Assembly: GCA_003313425.1 (NCBI GenBank)
Contig: NHZP01000118.1
Coordinates: forward strand, 1-48,936
Direction: 5' to 3'
Origin: Pseudopyrenochaeta lycopersici
Lineage: Eukaryota; Ascomycota; Dothideomycetes; Pleosporales; Pseudopyrenochaetaceae
Length of the DNA stretch: 48,936 nt
The translations under genes and the position numbers were made by a program. The notes beneath the pieces are model-generated. The model was not told where the DNA came from. It searched no databases and saw only the letters and a program-made list of their open reading frames with translations. Every line of letters starts with the position of its first letter. The first letter of the stretch is position 1. Below are positions 42,301 through 48,936 of this stretch, piece after piece.

Positions 42301-43127
42301 AGCCGTATCGCCAGTTCCTTCTGCTCGCCGTGCCAACAGAATAGCTCGCGTGCATCCTTCATCATATCTATGCCATTCTTCTTCTTCTTCTTGCTACGGC
42401 GCGGGCGGTCATTGTCATCGCTTTCGGCGTCGCTTCCCGTTCGATCTGACTGGGACTTGAAATCCACACTACTGTCAGACACGACGCTATCGCCATCACT
42501 ATCATCATCGCGGCCATTATCTATACCATAGCCACGCTGAACCATCCTCTCTTCGTCGGCGATGATACGCAGCATGTAGCAGATAAACTTAACCATGTAG
42601 CTCGCATATCGTGCCTGACTCTCCGGGTTTTGCAGTCGAGCGAGCGGTCGCGGGTCGGGCCCTTTCCGCTGCGCGCTCTTCAGCCATCGTCTTGTCTCTC
42701 GTGCAAGTGTTGATAGCCCCTTTACGCTTCTTTCTATTAGTCGCTCGACTAGCTCTGCTGCAAGCTTAAGCTTCGTATCACCTCGGTCGGGTAGTCGGAT
42801 CTGATGAGCAAGATGTACCAGATTACGATTCGCAAAATGTTCCGGCCACCCTGTCCGACTGAACCAGCCAGTCCTGTCTGTCTTTGCTATTTCCTCTTCC
42901 ATAACCTGCGCTCTTTCCTTGAGAATCTGTTTCGTTGCGTTCCATTGCGCGAGCCGATGCTCTACCACATCTGCCACTTCACGGGAAACCACCAAACCGC
43001 CAGTACTACCTCCTACATTAACAATAAAATATCGCTGCTGTCCTCCATTACGAAAGAACGTCTGAACTTTTACTTTTTCATATAGCGAACTTGTCTCGCC
43101 TTTCCATGATTGCTGGTGGATTTTTTT
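39306..43127 (-). CDS. TLH3: recombinase-like domain fused to RecQ-type helicase
   Basis: An open frame of about 1270 codons, best preserved of the family. The first ~300 residues are helical, with a Trp-rich TGWFSRTGWPEHF block and an acidic linker. The central domain has HVTSGQPGRGSEVTTM (about residue 505 counted from 42995), VPRFLPPRLGQIMVVYLVY, LDYRHTAVGIGR (about 620) and LQNARSTVIGVGNYSV (about 670). The helicase follows: PTGGGKS (about 800), DECHLIF (about 893), LTATLPP, a conserved second RecA fold with ATSALGTGVDYP, and QESGRGGRGG (about 1065), then CDRC and CVIC. DECH replaces the DEAH of typical RecQ proteins. It presumably unwinds DNA at chromosome ends. It lacks its own start because the N-terminus lies in another frame, and a TAG removes about 85 C-terminal residues. 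Confidence 0.8.
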   Translation of the reverse strand, partial: KKIHQQSWKGETSSLYEKVKVQTFFRNGGQQRYFIVNVGGSTGGLVVSREVADVVEHRLAQWNATKQILKERAQVMEEEIAKTDRTGWFSRTGWPEHFANRNLVHLAHQIRLPDRGDTKLKLAAELVERLIERSVKGLSTLARETRRWLKSAQRKGPDPRPLARLQNPESQARYASYMVKFICYMLRIIADEERMVQRGYGIDNGRDDDSDGDSVVSDSSVDFKSQSDRTGSDAESDDNDRPRRSKKKKKNGIDMMKDARELFCWHGEQKELAIRLWDWLDKDPEENREAQLDALLEVFASFIFHNSGDRPLSSGLIHFLAVMGIDADMGRLRTAKNYSYMLAGVVYCIRVLGVEKLLPSALREENSDRERKRFLKMRKQYLADGAYSLMSEAINMLAYGKFVALAAGNSGNAYWSEDKTIFYLNGRPIYISRFRTMAQNIVAEAESMLWQELLWVAGESDRFTIALERLVDDVTFTRRGESFINNAENQLNNGLKWMLTQAEQSGEGRRLQSSDGKWKVKQVKRYLRLLNRFLELLLLCVHVTSGQPGRGSEVTTMRHRNGSLQDRNIFIMDGQVMTVVRYHKSQSQWDKPKIVPRFLPPRLGQIMVVYLVYLQPFQEYLTVEVLGGNMNDYVWADEQGPWGTDRLTRVLKRETGKRLGVELHTLDYRHTAVGIGRVVVGESFSRGYQDEVGEIEEAEVDEADEDIIELQNARSTVIGVGNYSVPIDIIKHLSIRSIEAFRPLSTLWHRFLGLKGRKDDQEVWSGGTGTAKKRLERSDEDEGRDEGLVMRPKETRMEDERKDAVRRAMQQVLGREDVGFRSVQQEQAIHAVLDGQTPLVVVLPTGGGKSLLFTVPACIEKNGVTVVVVPYRALITDLVERIQACGIDCIEWKHGESNPASIVVVSADVAGDITSNGNFVSYAEMLNSKGILRRVVVDECHLIFTASDWRQKLAMLKNLRLLPCPLVLLTATLPPTREGELDRSMMIRCARYIRASTVRPNTRYFVSWCEREKLDETALIMCKRQQRLLLHRGEKGVVYCRSKQQCDDMAEALGCLSYHADVLDRAGRLAEWLEKGGLIVATSALGTGVDYPGILYILHVGMPWSMIDYAQESGRGGRGGERVDSVVLVAQGEVEETMKQKSEDLDVQAVGLFLIGSGCRRGLMSSYLDRQQVSCNDIESAGCDRCGEGLREWLDEQEKASREWQTVREKMDELRHGCVICWVLGQGIEEQEGVWTEHRTMQCTAYDGASGREVDAFRRKIWDKGGIHSCRRY

Positions 43128-43538
43128 AGATGTATCTTTAGTACATTCAAATTAGTAGTTATGTCACCACAATATTCTTCTTCACAGCGGAAGCCATCAA
43201 GCGGCTCCCCAAGTTCTTGAATCGGCGGCCCCAGCGGTCCCGGTAACTCGACATCCTGCGGGCTCTTAATCTGCTTGTCCTGATAGCGTTCAACGATTGC
43301 TTTGCGCGTCTCGCGTTCTACAGTGTGATGCTTCTGTAGATGTACATCAAGATTTTGTACGGCAGTCGCATGCTGCTTGCAGATAATAACGCCATACTCT
43401 TCAAGAAAACATATAGAGTCTTCGATTGACTGCGATAAGCGTGTAGGCTGATTTTCTGCGCTGCTCTCTGTCTGTGATGTTGTTGTTGATCGAGCGACTG
43501 GGATCCGTGCGTCCCAGCAGAACTCTATATTTAGGGGT
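43121..43538 (-). pseudogene. TLH3 N-terminal OrsD-like zinc-finger part, shifted frame
   Basis: Contains EYGVIICKQHATAV, VHLQKHH and FRCEEEYCGDITTNLNVL-KIHLKK, matching the paired fingers of TLH1, TLH2 and TLH4. The frame meets the TLH3 core through a one-base shift in an A7 run (43121-43127), after which the second His pair and the YEKVKVQTFF block continue. No in-frame ATG occurs before the telomere-like sequence at 43539, so the 5' end appears cut off. Confidence 0.7.
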
Positions 43539-43553
43539 AAACCCTAACCCTAT
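43539..43553. repeat. Interstitial telomere-like repeat at the 5' edge of TLH3
   Basis: AACCCTAACCCTAT directly abuts the truncated TLH3 N-terminus, marking a likely healed break or fusion of an earlier chromosome end. The next 270 bp up to TLH4 show no gene. Confidence 0.75.
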
Positions 43554-43823
43554 CTTAGTATACACGTTACTGTTTAGGGCTGCAAGTTATAAAATAAGAA
43601 TCTCTAGATGCTAGTAAGTAGTTTTTGTATAAAAAGTTTAATAAAAAAAAGTGACTGTAGTGTACAACTTTCGCCGTAAAAATAGAGCCCCTGAATATTC
43701 CATTCTTTAAGCCTATTCGGGCACCATTCGGGTACGGAAACCCCTATCCTCTCAGGAAGGCCTCACCCCTGGCCTTATCTTGGTACTAGGTTTAGAGCAG
43801 AGTAGCGTTATAGGATCTATATA

Positions 43824-46815
43824 CTAACCTTTCCTCCGCTTATTAGATCTTGAAGGGCGAGTACTGTGCGCTTCTGAATTGTAGACTTTGCGCTTCACAC
43901 CCTTTTTATGTACATATAGAACTCCACTCCCTGCCTGAAGCACTCTTCTATCTTCCAAATCACTGTTCTCTAGCTCGGTTACTGAATTAGGCCCTCCGTA
44001 ATCTCGGCTGGTATGTTGGTATGAAGCTCGTTTTCTCTTTGACGTAGCGCGTTCTTGGACAAGATTGTGCAATTGTCGCTGCATAATATGAATCTTTCTT
44101 GTTAGAGGACTACAACTCTCAATTTCTCTTTGTCGCTTCTTCCCTCTTTTTTGTCTTTGATCTCGGGTCCGTGTAGGCGAGGCTCTATCTGATGAATCTA
44201 CATCGCTCGTCTCAGGTGTGACACACTCTGGCGTCCTTAGAGTGACGTTGTCTGGGCAATAGCTGACTCGCGAGGTACTGCTTGGGTCATAGTGTGCAGC
44301 TGCTAGACTATAATCTAGAACGTCCTCTTCTCGGGTTAATGTAAACTCGTGCCACATGTGACTGTTCACGAGGTATCGGTCGATAAGATCTGGTTGGAGT
44401 TTGGTCGGAAATCCATGCTCAAGCGCATATGCACTGGCATGGGTGACTGGTCTGTGACCTGTTTGAAAAGAAAGAAGCTGGAGGAAGCCATTATAATCTT
44501 TAGGCGTGTTAGGGTCAAAATGGGTGTAACAAGAGCTGGGAGGTGCTTCTTGGCGATGCTGACCGCTATTTGCCTGTATAGACTAGTAGTCATGGGAGTG
44601 GAACATCCAGCTGTTGAACTTTTTAGGCTCGAGTGAGCCTGATCCGAGGTAAGGCATGCTGTTGCGCTCTCGTGCGTGCTGAATAAGTAAGGGTTTGTCG
44701 AACTTTTAGAACAGGGGCCTTAGATTTCGGCTAACAAGCCTGCAGAACGGGCGTATATATACGAGGTACACGTAAAGGATCCTTTGGACTAAAGGACAGG
44801 GAGAGCGCACAATGTAAAAGGAATTGTTAGTGTTCGTGTTTGCTTTATTGTACGCAAAAACAAGTATTATCCTTCCTTTGTAGATAAAGATATTTCGGCG
44901 CACGGAGACTGTATCGGCCCAGCGTAACACCCTAAACTCTTCCCCACGCGCTGGCATGCCATCCGTCATGTGCATTGCTGCGTAAAGTAGACGAACAAAC
45001 TTGTCGCATTTCTTTAGGTACTGCTTCAGCTTAAGCCTTCCTCTGTTTGTCTCTAGTGAACACCCGCCTTGCTCTGAGAATGCCAGTCTATCCACAGCGC
45101 GGAAAGACCCCTGGAGTTTGTTAGAGGGGTGTGTTAGAAACGAGAACCCAGGGCGGTGAGTCGCAAGATTATCTTGCACGGAATCGAGCTGGATGTCTGG
45201 CCACCAATCGAAAAGGAGCTCTTGTGCAAGACTCTGCAAACCTGCTATAACGCTGTGGATCGTTTCTCGAAATTGTCGCATGTGAACCTTGATGTCGGCA
45301 ATATGTAGCGTTAAGCCATCCGGAGACCAGGATATGTTCGTTCGAGGGCCCTCGCGCCTAGCAATCGCTCGTCCATGCTGGAGCCGTTCAATGAGGTAAC
45401 CGGCTGGTGCAAGGCTTCCTCGTTGAAGATATCTAGGTCGGATGTGCTCACGCAATCGCTGTGCTTGGTCGGCGTAGGTAGTGCGCTCAGGCCAAGGAAC
45501 TTTGAGATGATTATATGGTGCAAGCGGGAGGGCGTACTCGAGTATGATTAGACGTCCCACCCACAAGAGCGCTGATATGAATGGCGTATAATCATAGGGT
45601 TTACGGAAACATAGTTCTATAGGATGAATTCCTAAAACCCCAGAAAAATGTATGATAGCACTACGGCTCATGTTTCCATCGTGCGACTGGTCCGTCCAAA
45701 ACATGACAAGAAGCTGGAATAGATTCTCGTGGACACCATCTAGTGATGGTTGGAGCAATACCCGCAGTCTGCCTGCTGGCTGACAACAGAAGATGGTCCC
45801 AGATATGGTTCATCATAGCTAGCTGAGCTGTAGTCAGCTGCAACCCAGAGATTACGCTTGTGGGCTCTCTTATGCCTACGCGACAGTGCTAGGATTCGGA
45901 ATATGTAGCACAGGAACCGCTCGTGGATGATGTAATATCTTCGTCGGGTCTGTTCGCGTTGAGGCAGCTCGAATGGGTAGGGAAGGAAAGAAGGGGTCCA
46001 GCTCCGAAGCCCAGCAACGCAAACCACGCGGAGTCTGCTGGAGTGTCATCTCGCATCGCTGAAACACGATCTTGCTGGCCTCTAGTATTTTCCAAATAAT
46101 CCTCTCTGTCGGATGCTGGGCTTACGCACTCGAAACCATTCCAAAGGCCCTAGTTGGAGATCCTCTAATGTTTTCGCGGAGGGCAATGCTGCAGCTGCCG
46201 ACGATAAGATGAACAGGCTTGTGAGCAAACCATGTCGGCCATTCACAGCCCCGAAGCACTCGGTGTTCTCGTCGTGCTCTAGCTCTGCGTCTAGAGCGAT
46301 CGTGCCGAGCTCCCCATCAAACCCGCTGTTCTTCTTCTTCATCATCATCCATTCGCGTTAGGTACTCCTTTTCCCTTGTAGATTGCGGTTGTGTATGGAT
46401 CTCTTGCTGGCTAGAGCTGTTGTCCAGGGTTACTACCCAGTATTTTGGCCAGTTCTTCGTCCAGCTCTGCAGGTAACATTTGTATCTGGATTGATCTTTG
46501 ATCGCACTCAGGAGCGCTGATCTCATGTTCCACCTTCGCATGTCTTTTCATCTGACGCCAGTTAATAGTCCTAAAATCTGTACAGCATGGACAATAAAAT
46601 CCGGGTGCAGGTGGAGGAAGGTAAGAGAGTAGCGTCGATCCATCCTTTCGAGGCGCTAGATCATTAAAGGATTGTGCGCAGGCAGGTTATCAAATCGTGC
46701 TATCGTCATTTCGCCGCAGCTTGAGAGGTACGCGGTGGCAGGTTCGCAGGTGAGTATCTAAGCCTGTAACAGGTACTGCGGTGCAGCAGGGGGTACAGAT
46801 AATTACTCTCTCGTT
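43824..46815 (-). pseudogene. TLH4: diverged subfamily, zinc finger plus recombinase-like domain, no helicase
   Basis: Leftward from 46815: VIICTPCCTAVPVTGLDTHL, a C2H2 finger FYCPCCTDF...RHAKVEH, a CYLQSW...YWVV strand, VLGIHPIEL, RTNISWSPDG, and the central box MTDGMPARGEEFRVLRW (about 44950). YRQIAVSIAKKH (about 44570) and, in another frame, LLSFQTGHRPVTHASAYALE (about 44440) follow. The C-terminal part is open to 43824: MWHEF, Ser/Arg-rich sequence, a coiled-coil-like IMQRQLHNLVQERA and KRKR. Frameshifts and stops separate the pieces, and the His of the RH box is Gln. No helicase motif lies downstream before TLH3. Confidence 0.7.
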
Positions 46816-47084
46816 TGCGACGAATATAACATAGTTTAATGCAATAGAATTATCTTGCTATATAATGTAGGATTTAAATATTAGTTATAAATATTAGTTA
46901 TAAGTAACTATATTCTAGTAATCAACATTAAGTACAAGATTGTTGGCTACAGACACTGGTGTTGATACTATCAAGTTTCTTGCCATCTTTTGCATTGAGT
47001 AACTATATTCAGAGTAATAACTCCAGATTTAAGGAAGACTAGCTGGGAGCCCCAACTAGATTGACTTCGCTCCGCACCTAGATA

Positions 47085-48936
47085 TCAAGGGCGTAAGTGG
47101 CGCTTTCGACGCTTCGTAGCCCTTTCCTGGAGGAGAGCGTCAAGCTGCTGCTGCATATCAACGATTTTTGTGGTCATTAGACTACTACTGCTGCTGCTGC
47201 TGCTGCTGTCGCTGCTGCTCCTTCTGCTTGGACGTGATACGCTCTGTTCCCGCCTGAAGGAGCGCGATTCGCTATTCAGGCTGCGCTTCCCTAATTGCAG
47301 CTGCCTCTCTTCAAGCCTTCTTACCTCTACCATCTCCTCATCTCCAGTATCTAGCACGGGAAGATCCTTGTCTGATGCGCTAGTATCTGCTGCTTGACGT
47401 GCTGGTGTCGTCGTTGGCGCCAGTGCTCGTAGCATCTGTTGATCTAATTGGCCTCTATCTAATCCGTTGTCTATATATCTCTCCGCAGTAATCTCTAAAA
47501 ATCGATGCCAGACAAAGCTATTTTTCAAAGTAACGGTCGATTAGCTCTGGCTGTAGTCTAGCTGGGTATCCTCGTTCGAGAGCGTACGCGCTTGCATGAA
47601 TCGACGGGGTGTGGCCTGTCTGGAAAGCTAACAGATGAAGGAAGCCATCGTGGTCCTTTGGAATATTCGGATCGAATGGCTCTAGCAGAGTTGGTATATG
47701 CCTCTTGCTAATGGCAACAGCGATGTGACGATAGATGCTCAGCTGAAGCCGAATAGGGCAGGCTGCCGTAGCCTGCTCTAGGCTCTTCGAGCAATCAGTT
47801 TGCGCTGAAGCAGACTGTAGGACGGTTGCTAATAGAAAAGAGATGTGGATTAGTCTTTGTTTTTTCGTTAACGAGCTTTAATTGTGTGGGTGAGTAAGTC
47901 GCTAAATGGCCTGATATAGGCTAAGTATAGAAATAAGGCTCGCTCTACTGTTGGGCATGGCACCCGAACAATATAGAACGAGTGATTCGCTGTCGTAGAT
48001 ACTTTATTATACGAGAATATTATCATTATTCGTCCTTTATGAATAATTATGTTGCGTTGTACAGCGATAGTGTTCGCCCAGCGAATAATGGGATCTCTTC
48101 ACCCCTCGCGGGCATGCCGATGGTCATATGAATTCCCGCAAAGAGGAGTCTGACCAGATTGTCACGTCTCCGTAGATAATCAAGCGCTCGTCCGCGCCCA
48201 CAGCCTTGCAGGGCTAGCCTCCCCCCTGATGTGAGAAGGCTCGGCGGCTAAGATGCTTAAAGCTCATTCGCAGGTCATTCTCAGGCTCCTCTAAGAATGA
48301 ATAGCCTGGGTCGATAGCTTACAAGGTTGTCCTTAATTTTATGCAGATTGACATCAGGCCACCAGTGAAACATCAACTCGCGAGCTTCGTGATTAATTCT
48401 ATCCAGAAGGGAGTGGACTGTATAGCGCAGCTCCCCTAAAGTGACATGAGATCCGTTGACCTCGAGCATCTGGCCATCAGGCGACCAGGAGATATTGGTC
48501 CTCGCACCTTCCCGCTTTGCTATAGCTCTGCCATGTTGGAGGCGCTCGACCAAATACCCAAGAGGCGCGAAGGTTCCGCGTTGGAGGTACTTTGGCCGGA
48601 TCTCTCGGAGCAGCCTTAACTCCTGATCTGGATATGCCACGCGTGCCTGGAGAGGAGGTTTCAGCGAACTATAAGCTCGCAATGGGAGTGCATATTCAAG
48701 GAGGACTAGCCTTCCTACCCAGATTAAGGCTGAAAGATACGGAGTATAGTCGTATGCGGTGCGGAGAGTTAGCTTATACGGGTGGATTCCTAGCACGCCA
48801 GAGAAGTGAGCGGACCGCTTTCACTCCTGAATCGCCGTCTATTGAAGTGTCCGTCCAGAAGAGAACGAGCAGCCGAAATGTTGTTTCGAGGATGCAAGGC
48901 GATGGTTGAGCAATGGTAACAAGGGATCGGACAGGT
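47085..48936 (-). pseudogene. TLH5: second copy of the helicase-less subfamily, cut by the window end
   Basis: Matches TLH4 throughout: LGIHPYKLTLRTAYDYTPYL, RTNISWSPDG and FHWWPD (48800-48290), TIGMPARGEEIPLF (about 48120), IYRHIAVAISKRH (about 47720), LLAFQTGHTPSIHASAYALE (about 47600), then, after a one-base shift in an A5 run (about 47525), FVWHRF and a Ser-rich tail ending in VDMQQQLDALLQERATKRRK at 47085. It keeps every residue expected of a tyrosine recombinase core. Stops occur between 47880 and 48280. The N-terminal finger would lie beyond 48936. The 270 bp between TLH4 and TLH5 is AT-rich without a gene. Confidence 0.7.

Noticed and set aside
1..48936. tRNA, rRNA or other classical RNA genes
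   Set aside because: No cloverleaf or rRNA core sequence was recognised by eye on either strand.

Overview
The window is the end of a fungal chromosome, most likely from a filamentous ascomycete. It opens with 109 bp of perfect CCCTAA telomere repeat. The inner part carries classic fungal subtelomere genes: telomere-linked RecQ-type helicases with an OrsD-like N-terminal zinc finger, and a fungal hAT transposon. Several genes carry short introns with CTAAC/CTGAC branch points. No database search was possible, so the organism is not identified further.

Region 1 (1-19049) is the most unusual part. It is a head-to-tail array of twelve units, U1-U12, measuring 1575, 1575, 1574, 1573, 1562, 1582, 1578, 1568, 1578, 1585, 1597 and 1569 bp. 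Length is nearly constant although the central sequences differ strongly. Each unit starts with TCATATATA plus the arm CACTAGAAAGTTG and ends with CAACTTTCTAGTG-GAAAGGAA, so every junction is an inverted repeat around an AT-rich loop. Wherever telomere repeats touch a unit (109/110, 1685-1708, 19049/19050) they sit at the same point of that loop. Each unit holds one leftward gene (towards the telomere) with a TATA-like box about 1.21-1.28 kb from the left end in eleven of the twelve, and three structured elements whose stems vary by compensatory changes. Eight units (U4-U8, U10-U12) carry one unrecognised protein family (241-253 aa, WW-x-T-x-ESG and Cys-rich motifs) with a phase-1 intron at the same site. 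U2, U3 and U9, and probably U1, carry other ORFs. I see no reverse transcriptase, transposase or replication initiator in the array. It may be a set of telomere-captured, size-limited replicons, a Y'-like telomeric amplification, or a cassette bank for protein diversification.

Region 2 (19050-22352) is decayed telomere: two perfect repeats, then CCCTTACCCTCT-type degenerate repeat, then about 2.6 kb whose + strand almost lacks G.

Region 3 (22353-48936) holds five leftward copies of a telomere-linked gene family. TLH1 (22353-30020) is broken by stops and by a complete 3007-bp hAT element (23174-26180; 8-bp target duplication CTGTGCGA). TLH2 (about 32.5-36.7 kb) has the zinc-finger and central domains but glutamine-rich repeats instead of a helicase. 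TLH3 (39051-43538) keeps a long RecQ helicase frame. TLH4 and TLH5 (43824-48936, running off the window) are a diverged subfamily without a helicase. The central domain of all five looks like a tyrosine recombinase (R-x-x-E box, RH box, GH box and a Tyr), best preserved in TLH5. G-poor tracts or short interstitial telomere repeats lie between copies, so the region reads as a stack of former chromosome ends, with the twelve-unit array as the newest layer.
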